From Paratinospora sagittata (taxonomy: Eukaryota > Streptophyta > Magnoliopsida > Ranunculales > Menispermaceae), in assembly GCA_035771175.1 (NCBI GenBank), contig CM069612.1:24844987-24908986 (forward strand): DNA of 64,000 nt, written 5' to 3'. Below the pieces are notes generated by a model. That model worked only from the letters and a program-made list of their open reading frames with translations, did not search any database and was not told the origin of the DNA. Numbering within the stretch: position 1 is the stretch's first letter; each line of letters opens with the position of its first letter. Shown piece after piece: positions 1-11,200 of the stretch. A program made the position numbers and the translations under genes.

Positions 1-567
1 TTTCCTTTCTCTTCTTTTCTTTCTCTTCTTTTTTCCTTTCTCTCCACTCACCTCTTTCTAGCACTTCCTTGATTCCCTCCTTGATTCTCTCCTTGATTTC
101 CTCCTTGATTCTCTCCTTGATTCCCTCCACTCATTCTAGCACTTCCTTGAGGGCATGGGACACTTGTCCACTTTCATGCACCAACCTTCACATGTGTTGG
201 TCTCATACTACCCATACCAACCACATGTACTTTAACCAATTTCATGCTTCCATGTATTTTAGATGTCCAATCCATTTAATACACCAAATTTTCATTCTCA
301 TTTATCCTTTTATTCAATCAATCCTAACTCATATCAATTCATGGTTTAATGGGTCCATGCATAAATAATAACATATGCATTATAATTTAATTTAACATGA
401 CCCATATACAATTTATGATACACATATTTATATACATTATCAAGCATCAACTATACAAACATTAAACAACCATCAAACAAACACCAAACATATTAAGGCA
501 ACGCATAGAGTTTGGGCAAAGTGCAATTGGGTTATGGGCTAGATGAAATAATTTTCGGGGCATCACA
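1..567 (-). mobile_element. Truncated LTR of Ty3/gypsy family 1 (cut by window edge)
   Basis: The sequence matches the end of the complete LTR at 36199-39159, including the CTCCTTGATTC minisatellite (about 60-130), the ATTCAATCAATCCTAAC stretch, and the terminal TTTTCGGGGCATCACA, where family 1 normally reads GGGGCGTCACA. In the sense of the related full element this is the LTR 5' end, so the copy lies on the minus strand. The sequence after base 567 matches the promoter region of the downstream kinase duplicate (around 7777), which confirms the boundary. The other end and its TSD lie outside the window. No coding potential; the 99-aa open frame here is just the minisatellite. Confidence 0.9.
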
Positions 568-1192
568 CAGTGTCTATGTTTACTTGATGTACATAGGTGG
601 ACTCTACATATCTGCTAGAATTTTTTAGGTTAAGTGGTTTTTAACAATAAGTGTTGTCAAACACAATTTAAATTGTAGTCATTTTAGCAGTTGGAGATTA
701 ATAATTGTGAAGCACATTTTTGAGATGAATAGGATGGTTAATTAGGATTCCCAAGTTGATCCAATAATTTTTTCTTCATTACTGGGCTTCAAAGTTATTG
801 TTCAAAATATTAACTTAATCTGTAGTTACTGAGTTGTAGTTATTCCAACACTGCCAGCTGGAGTTGCAGCTCAGTTGCTGTGACTGATTAATCCAAACCA
901 GGTTTCTTCTTCTTCTTCTTCTTCTACGTTATTTCTTCTCCTTTGTCTTGGTCTTGTTCTTCACCAGTTCTTCTTTCTCCAATTCTTTTGCTTGCAAGTA
1001 ATTGAGAATTTGAGATTTTTTTATCTATATTGGTGTCTTAGGGAAGGAATTAGAAACAAGCTTAAATTTCAACCATGTATGTGCTATACAAATGAGTGCT
1101 TTGTGTGTTGAAGTTTGTAATTTTGTATGTTTTATTTCTTCTATTTCATTCATAGATTCTTAGTTAGATGAGAGGTTCTTCTAACAGATGCC
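568..1192 (+). promoter_or_regulatory. 5' flank of S-domain kinase copy 1
   Basis: This stretch holds no gene. It aligns by eye with the 5' flank of the intact kinase at about 7770-8233, sharing a TCTATGTT...TTGATATACATA box, a TTAACAATAATTGTTGTCAAACACAATT box, and a CTT trinucleotide run (908-926 here, about 8034-8054 there). The similarity shows that promoter and gene were duplicated together. The pyrimidine CTT run close upstream of the ATG could be a 5' UTR element; that is inference. Confidence 0.55.
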
Positions 1193-3359
1193 ATGAGGAT
1201 GAGTAGTTATTTGGTCACTTTTGTGGCTTCCTTTCTTCTAATCTTAGCTTCTTCTCCATGGAGACTCTGCATTGGTGAAGATAGGTTGACACCGGGAAGG
1301 TTTATCAGTGGAAACCAAACCATAACTTCAGATGTTGGAAGCTTTGCCTTAGGTTTCTTCAGTCCTGGAAATTCCAGTACTAATCAATATCTGGGCATCT
1401 GGTATAATAAGATCCCGGAGCAAACAGTAGTTTGGATTGCCAATAGAGATGCTCCACTTGCCAAGAATTCGGATGGAGTTTTCGCTCTTAGCAATGATGG
1501 AAATCTTGTGATTTTAGAAGGAGCAAAGCTTGTTTGGACATCTACTGTCTCTTATGTTGGTGCAATTGGAAGCAATTCAACTGCAATGCTTGATAACACT
1601 GGGAACCTTATTTTGAGAGATAGCAAAGGGACAGTTTTGTGGCAGAGCTTTGATTATCCCACTGATGCAATGTTACCTGGCATGAAATTTGGGTTCAACA
1701 TGAAATCCCGCCATAACCACTATCTCACGTCGTGGGAAGGTGGAGATGATCCAAGTACTGGAGCGTTTAAATTTGGTTTTGATCCTCGCGGTCCTATGCA
1801 GTTGTTTACTTGGCACGAGTCTTATCCATATTGGAGAAGCGATGTCTGGGATTGATGTCGTTATTATACTATGTAAAAAAATCATTTGATAAAAAATATA
1901 TTTTACAAGTTAAAAAAATGAAACACTGAACCAAACCGGATTGGTTCGGTTCGGTTTAGGGGTTAGGATTGGTTCGGTTTCGGTTTGGCAAAATCCAAAC
2001 CGATGCCCATCGGTTTGGTTTGCGGTTTGGGGTCTAAACCGATCCAAACCGAACCAGTCTGCATTCCGCTTTGTTGTGCACAACACTCAGTTCCCATTTT
2101 ACTTATTTTCTCTTCAAGCCAAAGTAAATAATGTCTGTATTATGAAGTCAGAGTAACAATGCATAGATTTTGCAGGGAAGTTTGCCTGAAGGCCAAGAAA
2201 TTGCCATTAAAAGGCTTTCTAAGAGCTCTGGACAAGGGCAAGAGGAGTTCATGAATGAGGTGACATTGATTGCCAAGCTTCAGCACAAGAATCTTGTTAG
2301 ACTCTTGGGTTGCTGCATTGAGAAAGAAGAAAAGATGTTAATCTATGAGTACTTGCCCAACAAAAGCTTGGATAAATTTTTATTTGGTTAGTCTCGTGTC
2401 ACAAAATTTAGTATTTTCTGTTCATATAATTGCAATGAGGATACATAGTTAAGTTCAATACATTTTTGAATTTCTACTAATCAGATCCATATAAACAAGT
2501 GAATTTGGATTGGAGCGTACGGTTTCACATCATAGAAGGGATCGCTCAAGGGCTTCTTTATCTTCACAAGTACTCCCGATTGAGAATTATTCACAGGGAT
2601 CTAAAAGCAAGCAACATTCTATTAGATAGTGCAATGAACCCAAAGATCTCAGACTTTGGAATGGCCAGAATTTTTGGAGGGAACCAAACTGAAGCAAATA
2701 CCGCCAGAGTTATAGGCACATAGTAAGTATCATTCTTGATTCTTGCTACTTACTATATCTACTTGCACATGAGATATTAATTCAAATTGTATTTTTGAAC
2801 TTTCTCCTATCATGAAATGCAGTGGCTATATGTCACCTGAATACCCTTTAAACGGACATTTCTCCGAGAAATCTGATGTGTTCAGCTTTGGAGTGCTATT
2901 GATAGAGATTGTAAGCAGTAAAAGGAATACTGGTTTTTATTCAACCGATCATGCTCCCACCCTTTTGGTATATGTAAGTACAAGAGTGCCATAAATTTTC
3001 CTACTGACTATTTGAAGAATCTGTTGAAATAGTGACTGGTTTATGAATTTTTATAGGCTTGGGAACTATGGAGACAGGAAAGAGGTTTGGAACTTATTGA
3101 TCAATCAATTAAAGATTCATGTAACGACCAAGAAGTTTTAAAATGCATTCAAATCGGGCTTTTGTGCGTCCAAGAAGATCCAGGTGCTCGGCCACCATTG
3201 TCCTCTGTTGTTTTCATGTTGGGCAATAACAGTACAACTTTGTCATTGCCTAAGCAACCGGCTATTTTTGTTGGAAGGAGTTGTAGTAATGTTAATGCTG
3301 GTTTTTCATCGAATATTTGTTCGATAAATGAGGTGACAATTAGTAGTATAGAGTCCTGA
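1193..3359 (+). pseudogene. S-domain receptor-like kinase copy 1, internally deleted
   Basis: The first exon (1193-1855) encodes a signal peptide and the B-lectin domain, close to the intact copy at 8234-11610. After ...SDVWD the frame meets TGA, exactly where the two copies stop aligning. The S-locus glycoprotein region, EGF-like and PAN domains, transmembrane helix and glycine-loop exon are missing and are replaced by about 300 bp of unrelated sequence. Kinase exons resume at 2176-2386, 2485-2722, 2823-2973 and 3057-3359, with intact GT-AG sites, [11 protein letters not shown] and an undamaged C-terminus. No receptor can be made. At most the locus could yield a secreted 220-aa lectin fragment, or a kinase piece without the ATP-binding glycine loop. 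The well-preserved kinase exons suggest a recent deletion. Confidence 0.88.
1928..2064. repeat. GGTTCGGTTT fold-back filler at the deletion point
   Basis: The sequence filling the deletion in kinase copy 1 is rich in GGTTCGGTTT/AAACCGAACC. The left part (GGTTCGGTTCGGTTTAGGGG, from about 1943) is roughly complementary to the right part (CTAAACCGATCCAAACCGAACC, about 2034-2057), so it can fold back on itself. It is absent from the intact copy. It may be a small non-autonomous insertion or repair filler; I cannot place it in a family. Confidence 0.55.
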
Positions 3360-3794
3360 TAGAAGTTCTTATATTATTAATTTCATATTTAAGCATGGAA
3401 TTTGAATGCTGTAGATGATCAATGTGCAATCGTAACTGATGTGCATGTCCTTGAAACAAAGCTACTTCTAGTGAATCTTTTTTGCTCCGTTGGGCACCCT
3501 TTCATATGTTTTGTTCTTTTTCTACAAGTATTAAGATTCATTAAACTACTAGTGTTCTCTATTTACCTGTGTTTCCCTTCTAAAGTTCTAACGTGCCATC
3601 ATTTTCTAAATATAAATGAAGAACTTTTTTTCCAAATTTAGAAATTAAGAAACTCTCAAAGTGCCCTTTCCCCCTTTTTTACCATTAAAAATTCGAACTT
3701 ATAAATTTTATCAACTTTTACAATCCACGTGGTCCATTTGGGAGCTGTGACATAAAGAATGCATCTCATATATGTAATTTTTTGCAAGATTATT
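3360..3794. other. Spacer downstream of kinase copy 1
   Basis: No gene is seen. The first about 110 bp match the 3' flank of the intact kinase (ACTGAT...TGTCCTTGAAACA, compare 11868-11895). This indicates a shared 3' UTR lineage. The remainder is AT-rich. Confidence 0.5.
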
Positions 3795-4444
3795 AGCCCA
3801 AAAGTTCAAAAAGATTGAGGGGGATATTGAGGACTGGCATGGAGGTTGTGTTATGGAAAGGAATGGAAATGTGATGAAGGGTGAGAATTTAAGGGATGAA
3901 ACTGCCTGATCATTTATTTGTATTACAGGACAATTTTTTTTTTGGTCATTAAAGGACTTAGTATAAGAAGCAGTGTGAAACTGAATGATGTAGGAACTGC
4001 GCTCTTGTACAAGATATGCATACATGCAGAAGCTCTTATATCACCCTTTTAGGATATGCAAGTTTAAGTTCCAAACATTTTGTTACTTACTATTTGAAGA
4101 ACATAATAGAAATGGTGACTGGTTTATGAATTATATAGGCTTGGGAAATTTGGAGAGAGGAAAGAGCTTTGGAGCTTATGGATCCATTAATTAAAGATTC
4201 ATGTATGGACCAAGAAGTTTTGAAATGCATTCAAATCGGGCTTTTGTGCGTCCAAGAAGATGCAGGTGCTTGGCCAACAATGTGCTCTGTTCTTTTCATG
4301 TTGGGTAATAACACTGCAATTTTGGCAGCGCCTAAGGAACCGGTTTTTTTCATTGGAAGGAGTTCTATTAATGTTAATACCAGTTTTTCATTGAAGAATT
4401 GTTCAATAAATGAGGTGACAATTAGTTGTATAGAGCCTCAATAG
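3795..4444 (+). pseudogene. S-domain receptor-like kinase relic 2 (PAN scrap plus last exon)
   Basis: Bases about 3795-4025 align with the EGF/PAN part of exon 1 of the intact gene (CCCAAAGTTCAAAAAGATTG..., then GAACTGC...CTCTTG...) but carry indels and stops. Directly after, 4139-4444 is a nearly perfect copy of the final kinase exon. It begins at an acceptor (ATAG/GCTTGGGA), reads AWEIWREERALELMD..., contains [16 protein letters not shown], and ends ...NEVTISCIEPQ-stop. Everything between the PAN region and the last exon is gone. The R-to-W change at the otherwise conserved GARPT position fits relaxed constraint. Non-functional. Confidence 0.85.
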
Positions 4445-4534
4445 AAAGATTGCTCAACTTCACACTTACAATGGAAAACATAGAATATATAGATAGTATG
4501 GATGTATCTATGTGTAATCAGATACATTTCATGT

Positions 4535-4945
4535 GGTGCCCTTGTGCGTCCAAGAAAATGCGGCTGAAAGGCCCACATATCAGATATTCTATCAATGCAA
4601 CCTTTACGTTGCTAACTTTAAGTATGCTTCTTCGTTTTTACTAAATGTCAGCATCCAATTCAGTCAGTCTCGTGTACAAAAGTCACCTATGTTTGCTGGT
4701 TTTAGACAGAATCTTATAGTGATAATTGCAAATTCCTTAGAATATAAGGATTTCCCACTTTGGTAGTGAAAGTAAAGAAAGAAAAAAATTACGGCTTTCA
4801 CTCAGCAATAAACTCGTCGTTCTACCTTCTCCTAAACAGGTTGCCTTGTTAACTGTACAAAGTCCAGTGAATACAAGCTCAGGTACAAATGAGCCAAAAG
4901 CTTCTTCAATAAATGATGTAACAATTTCAGTAGAAGATAGCAACT
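4535..4945 (+). pseudogene. S-domain kinase relic 3 (scraps of last exon)
   Basis: Two pieces of the last kinase exon remain. About 4540-4582 reads LCVQENAAERPT in one frame, and about 4879-4932 reads NEPKASSINDVTIS, matching the conserved SIN-(E/D)-VTIS C-terminal tail. About 300 bp between them do not match. This is the most decayed of the four kinase copies. Confidence 0.7.
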
Positions 4946-5209
4946 TGACTTCTATCCTTTTTTTTTTTTTTTTCCACTGGCAAAAAAGTAGTCTCTTCCT
5001 TTTACTCTGGTTTGAAGTTCTAGCTTCATGAACAAAAATGGTAAAAATATATTGTAATTGGGCCAAAAACAAGAGGAAGGGAAAAATATGATGTGAAACT
5101 GCCTTCATGGTTGTTTGATGCTTCTTGTCTTAATAGTTCTGTTTTTTCTATCTTAATTTTGTGTATGAAAACGTATCTTACTTGTGCATGCTGCTGAAAT
5201 TCTTAAATT

Positions 5210-5487
5210 AATGCTTCTTGTTTTTATAGTTTTTTTTTCTAAACAATGATGAAGGGGGAAAACAGGAAGAGGAGATTAGATATAAGATTTCAACATTGAT
5301 TAAAATGAAAAGTACACAAGTTTTAAGTATTTTATTGGATCAGAGAGCTAGTAAATCTCATCAACTCACCGGTTAGAAGGTTTGCATTTATAGTAAATAT
5401 TAACAGGAAATCTTATATCTAATCCCCTTTTTCCTTCTTCATCATTGTTTAGAAAAAAAAAAAAAACTATGAAAACAAGAAGCATTT
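5210..5487. repeat. Inverted repeat, arms about 80 bp
   Basis: The arm at about 5210-5290 (ATGCTTCTTGTTTTTATAG... through TTAGATATAAGATTTC) is the near-perfect reverse complement of about 5404-5487. The loop is about 113 bp. Both arms contain AAACAATGATGAAGG. No terminal target duplication was recognised. It may be a fold-back element, or a local inversion connected with the adjoining inverted LINE. Confidence 0.8.
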
Positions 5488-5504
5488 CTTTTTCTAAAAA
5501 ATAT

Positions 5505-6076
5505 AAAAGAGGTACATATTCAAGGAGCATAAGAGATGCTCAGCAGCAAAAACCAACATACAAAGCCCCAGACCACCTCAACTTAGACTAAAGCCTCCCA
5601 ACATCTAAACCAATCCACAAAGATGAACCTGCACCCAACTTCGAAGAGCTAATCCAAGAGGCAGCTTCGATTTTAGAATACTCAATAACCTGTCTCGCAT
5701 CATTCTTAGAGTTCTGGAAAATTTTGCAATTGGTTCATTTCAAATAGACCACATATCCGCCATTGACACAATGCATCCAATGGCCTTACATCTGCTACTA
5801 ACATTGCTGATATGATTAAACAAAAAACAATTTTCACATGAAAGGGGCGCAGAAAACTTGTCTGGCAGTAGCCTCACCCAATCATTCCAAACCTGCAATG
5901 AGAACTGATAGTTGAAAAACAGATGCTCAATTATCTCCATATCTTGATAACACAACACGCAACATTGGGGTGAAAGACATAAAAAAGGCAAGCGTTTTTG
6001 CAGCAAATCTTGAGTACAGAGTCTATTAAGCGCCACGAGGCCATCCAAACACTAATTTTGTTTGGTAGTGGAACTC
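5505..6076 (-). mobile_element. LINE 3' end, left arm of large inverted repeat
   Basis: The minus strand encodes a fragment of the zinc-binding region that follows reverse transcriptase in plant non-LTR elements (zf-RVT type): VALNRLCTQDLLQKRLPF, then CVLCYQDMEIIEHLFF. Its outer end (TCAAGGAGCAT...GCTCAGCAG) and inner end (TTTGGTAGTGGAACTC) both have reverse-complement partners in 6583-7170. The reading frame is open only over about 100 codons. It is a dead fragment. Confidence 0.85.
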
Positions 6077-7170
6077 GGTGTAATATGGTCCAAGTTACCT
6101 ACCGTTAAGTATGGTTGAAAGGAAGCGCCTCCCATGTTACCTACCGTAACCCATGGAAATTTATCTCTAGTCTTTACCCTATTTTTTCCCCACATGTCAT
6201 TCCCAAAGTTGGTGATGGTCAGTTGATTCGTTTTTGGAAGGATACTTGGAGTGGGGAATCACCCCTGCGATCCTATTTTCCATCACTGTTTCGTATATCC
6301 AATTGCCCCAATGCCCCCATTAGCCAGTTCCTCACGCATCTTCCATCCTCACCCCTTGAACAACCCTCATGGAACTTTCATTTCACAAGAAATCCTTACC
6401 CTTAGGGAGGAGGCTGAAACCTGTACACTGTTATCTAAAATAAGCCATGTTCGTCTTTCCCTTTCATCAAGCGACACTTTCTTTTGGTCGCTTGATAACT
6501 CAGGATCCTTTTCATCCCAATCTCTTTTTGATTTCATCACTAACCACAATTCTATCCCAAATCCCTCCTACTGTCAACATATTTGGAGAGTTCCACTACC
6601 AAACAAAATTAGAGTATTTGGATGGCTCGTGGCGCTTAATAGACTTTGTACTCAAGATCTGCTGCAAAAACGCTTGCCTTTTTTATATCTTTCGCCCCAA
6701 TGTTGCGTGTTGTGTTATCAAGATATCGAGATAATTGAGCATCTATTTTTCAACTGTCAGTTCTCATTGCAAGTTTGGAATGATTGGGAGAGTTTACTGC
6801 TTGACAAGTTTTCTGCCCCCTTTCATGTGAAAATTGTTTTTTGTTTAATCATATCAGCAATGTTAGTAGCAGATGTAAGTCCATTGGATGCATTGTGTCA
6901 ATGGCTGTTCTGTGGTCTATTTGGAATGAACGCAATTGCAAAATTTTCCAGAACTCTAAGAATGATGCGAGACAGGTTATTGAGTATTCTAAAATCGAAG
7001 CTGCCTCTTGGATTAGCTCTTCGAAGAAGGGTGCAGGTTCATCCTATGCGGATTGGTTTAGATGTTGGGAGGCTTTAGTCTAAGTTAAGGTGGTCTGGGG
7101 CTTTGCATGTTGGTTTTTGTTGCTGAGCATCTCTTATGATGCTCCTTGAATATGTACTTCTTTTATATTT
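6077..7170 (+). mobile_element. LINE 3' end with C-terminal RT-associated region, plus strand
   Basis: Bases 6115-6405 encode the part following the RT domain, with the typical GDGQLIRFWKDTW motif. After a frameshift near 6400, 6405-6830 encodes WSLDNSGSFSSQS... and the zf-RVT domain: KIRVFGWLVALNRL, C-V-L-C, then EHLFFNCQFS-LQVWN. The segment 6583-7170 is the inverted partner of 5505-6076; 6077-6582 is the unpaired loop. The end resembles the 3' tail of a LINE (TTTTTTAGTG, then A-rich at about 7180-7217). Several frameshifts make it inactive. It separates kinase copy 1 and its scraps from the intact copy. Confidence 0.87.
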
Positions 7171-7217
7171 TTTAGTGAAAAAAAAAATTGTCTTCTCAAA
7201 AAAAAAATAAAAAAATG

Positions 7218-8233
7218 ACTTCTTAGGTTCTCTTAGCTTCTTTCCACCACTAATCTGAATAATCTTTCTAGGGCATTGACTTGACTTCTGAATTTGTATT
7301 ACTTAAGCAGTTGAAAAAGACACACCATATCTCTCTTTTTCAAACAAAAGTGACCACTAAAAATCCTTTGTTTTCTTTATGTGGTATCCTTTATTTGCAC
7401 TGCATTGTAGCACCCGTCCAAAAGTGGTGGGGTTGGTGATTACAACTCAAGCTATTCTTAAGACTTCTCCTCTTAATACAATCCATAAGTATTAGAGTTG
7501 TATGTTCAGTTGATAAACTTGAATCACTTGATATACATAGTTAGGTCTCTAGTATAGTGTTTAAGTCAAGTGGTTTGGTATTGAAGTTTTATTATTGTGA
7601 GGTTTTATGTTTAAATCTCTCTGCAATCCTTATGCTTATTTCTCTCATTTATTGGCCTTGTCTTTCCTTCCTATTATAAATCTACTCCACGTGCCATCAT
7701 GGACGCAGTGTGAAGGTCTATGTTTGCTTGATATAAAGAAGTGAGCCATAACTTATCAGCTATAATTTGAAGGGTAGTGTGTCTATGTTCATTTGATATA
7801 CATATGCGGTCTCTATTTATCAGCTATAATTTTAAATGTTAATTGGTTTTTAACAATAATTGTTGTCAAACACAATTAAATTGTAGTCATTTTAGTAGTT
7901 TTCCATTAATAATCATGATACCAATTTCTGAGGAGATTAGGATTCCCAATTCCCAACTTGATCCAATAATTTCTTCTTCATGATTGGGCTCCCAAGTTAC
8001 TCTTCAAAATCTTAACTTAATCTGTAAGTTACTTCTTCTTCTTCTTCTTCTTCTCCCGTTCTTCTTTCTCTTATTCTTTTGCTTGTAAGTAATTGAGAAG
8101 TTTGAGATCTAATCCATATTTTGTATGTTTTATTTCTTCTATCTAATTTATAGATTCTTATGTAGCTTTTACAAAAAGTAGGATCCAAAGCTAAACAATC
8201 TTGGTTAGACGAGAGGTTCTTCTCAAAGATGAC
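7218..8233 (+). promoter_or_regulatory. 5' flank of the intact S-domain kinase
   Basis: No gene is seen. About 7700-7840 contains a partial tandem duplication of roughly 75 bp: GTCTATGTTTGCTTGATATA...TTATCAGCTATAATTT, then GTCTATGTTCATTTGATATA...TTATCAGCTATAATTTT. Copy 1 has one such unit (about 570-630). A CTT trinucleotide run lies at about 8034-8054. A TTG-initiated in-frame extension begins at 8201, but the ATG at 8234 matches the start of copy 1 and opens a clean signal peptide. Confidence 0.55.
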
Positions 8234-11200
8234 ATGAGGGTGAGTTGTTATTTGGTCACTTTTGTGGCTTCCTTTCTTGTAATCTTGGCTTCTTCTCCAT
8301 TAAGACTCTGCACTGGTGAAGCAAGGTTGACAGTTGGCAGGTTTATCAGTGGAAACCAGACCATAACTTCTGATGCTGGACGCTTCACCTTAGGTTTCTT
8401 CAGTCCTAGCAATTCCAGTACTAACCTATATCTGGGCATCTGGTATGATAAGATCCCAGAACAAACAGTAGTATGGATTGCCAATAGAGATGCTCCACTT
8501 ACCAAGAATTCGGATGGAGTTTTCGCACTTAGTAATGACAACAATCTTGTGATTTTAGATGGAAGAAGGATTGTTTGGAAATCTAATGTCTCTTATGTTG
8601 GTGCAACTGGTAGCAATTCAACTGCAATACTTGATAACAGTGGGAACCTTATTCTGAGAGACGACAAAGGGACTGTTTTGTGGCAGAGCTTTGATTATCC
8701 CACTGATACATTATTGCCCGGCATGAAATTTCGCTTCAACTTGAACACCCGCAAAAGCAACTATCTCACATCTTGGGCGGGAGAAGATGATCCAAGTCCT
8801 GGAGTGTTCAAATTTGGTTTTGATCCTCGTGGTCCAATGCAGTTTCTTATTTGGCACGAGTCTCGTCCATACTGGAGAAGCCAAGTTTGGGATGGAAGTG
8901 TGGTTACAACTTCACCTGATATTTCTAATAAATATGTTCCCTATGTTACCTATACCATGAATGATGAGGTTTTTTATATCAGTTTCGGTATATCAGATAA
9001 CTCAATGCTTTCAAGTTTTGCGTTGAATACAACTGGAATATTGGAACTACGATTATGGCAGGAGAACAACATGAAGTGGCTAGTAGTGTTTTCTGCTCCA
9101 GGAGATCAATGTGACAATTATGGTAAGTGTGGTCCGTTTGGAATCTGTGATGTGAAAAACTCACCTCGGATCTGCAAATGTTTGACAGGGTTCGATCCCA
9201 AAGTTCAAAAAGATTGGGATATGGGGGATTGGTCGGGAGGTTGTGTTAGGAAAACAGAACCGAAATGTGATGAAGAAGATATATTTGTGATGTTTCGAGG
9301 AACGAAGCTGCCCGATAATTCAATCTCATTGAAAAACTTCACTATGAAACAGTGCGAAATTGAATGTCGTAGGAACTGCTCTTGCACAGCATATGCATAT
9401 GCTAATGCTAGTGTTTGGACAAGGGAAAGATGCATTTATTGGGCTGGAGATTTGATGGATGTTAAGGGTGAATATAGTGGTGGACATGATCTTTACATAC
9501 GATTAGATGGCTCTGAACAGGGTAAGTTAATTTTAGTTTTGATGCTTGTTTCGAATATGTTCTGGATTTCCTATGACATGTTAAAGTTACACGGTTGGAG
9601 CCACAAGCTCATGGTTAGAATCATGACTTCATTTAATTGGGCTTTGGCTGTTGCCTAAGAAAGGGAACATGCATATGCAATCCCTTGATGTTTTATATAG
9701 GCTTTTCATGATTTTCCAATCTATGGTCAAGCTTTTTCAGTGGTTTATAAGCTGCTATGTTCTCTATGTGAATTTTTCATGCAGTTGGCAATGGTCAGGG
9801 TCAAAAGGCTAACAAGAATTCAATTGTTATCGCAACTGCAGCAGCGGCAGTAGGAGTTCTACTCATTGGTGCTCTTGGCTGTGCTTTGCTTAGAAGAAGT
9901 TTTAAAAAGAAAAGTAAGTTTCTTGCTCTTTCAGTAAATCTCATTGGAAACAAGAAAGAGTAGATTTATTAGAAACTTGATAGATGAGTAATGCATGTGT
10001 GTTACAAAACAAAAGGTTGAGCTTATATGTTTTAAGTTCTGTGGTTGCTAATGCATGAATTTTTTCTAGTTCACAACAGAACTAGTGTACTTCTATTTAT
10101 TTCTGATTTTTTGAATTACGATTGTATCACAAAGCAGGGAGGGGAGAAACTAGTGTCATGAGGATTAACTTCAAGGCCTCTAAAACATCTGGAAATCAGA
10201 ATGGTTCAGAACTGACTTCATTCAGTTTGAGCAGTATATTGGCTGCCACAGATGGCTTTTCTTCAAAAAATAAACTAGGAGAGGGTGGGTTTGGCCCTGT
10301 TTACAAGGTAATGCATAGTCTCATTATGTTATGTTTGTTCCACGGAAGAGCTGGATATTTTGAATGCTTTTCTTCATGCAAAACTACAACGACCATAGTT
10401 CTTGCAGGGAAGTTTGCCTGAAGGCCAAGAAATTGCTGTGAAAAGGCTTTCTAAGAGCTCTGGTCAAGGGCTAGAGGAGTTCATGAATGAGGTGACATTG
10501 ATTGCCAAACTACAACACAAGAATCTTGTTAGACTCTTGGGTTGCTGCATTGAGAAAGAAGAGAAGATGCTGATCTATGAGTACTTGCCCAACAAAAGCT
10601 TGGATAAATTTTTATTTGGTTCGTCTTGTATCGCAAATTTTATAATTTTCTGTTCATATAATAGTAATTGCAATGAGGACAATAGTTAAGTTCAGTTCAT
10701 ATTTGAATTTCTTTTTATCAGATTCATGTAAACAAGTGAATTTGGATTGGAGTATACGGTATCACATCATAGAAGGGATTGCTCAAGGGATTCTTTATCT
10801 TCACAAGTACTCCCGATTGAGAATCACTCACAGGGATCTAAAAGCGAGCAATATTCTATTAGACGATGCAATGAACCCAAAGATTTCAGACTTTGGAATG
10901 GCCAGAATTTTTGGAGGGAACCAAACTGAAGCAAATACAAGCAGAGTAGTAGGCACATAGTAAGTATCAACCTTGATTCTTCTTACTATAAACTAGCATA
11001 TGCCTACAACTTTAATTCAATTTTTTTTTTTTTTGTTTACTTGGTTTAACTTTCTCTTATCATGAAATGCAGTGGCTATATGTCTCCTGAATACGCATTA
11101 AACGGACTTTTCTCCGAGAAATCTGATGTATTCAGCTTTGGAGTGCTGTTGATAGAGATTGTGAGTGGTAAAAAGAATACTGGTTTTTATCCAACTGATC

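Noticed and set aside
69..368. Frame beginning MIPSLILSLISS and similar ones at 38676, 46594 and 20024
   Set aside because: Translation of the CTCCTTGATTC minisatellite at the LTR end; copy number varies and no coding constraint is visible.
8201..8233. N-terminal extension of the intact kinase (11 codons from TTG at 8201)
   Set aside because: It begins with TTG; the ATG at 8234 agrees with the paralogue start at 1193 and directly begins the signal peptide.
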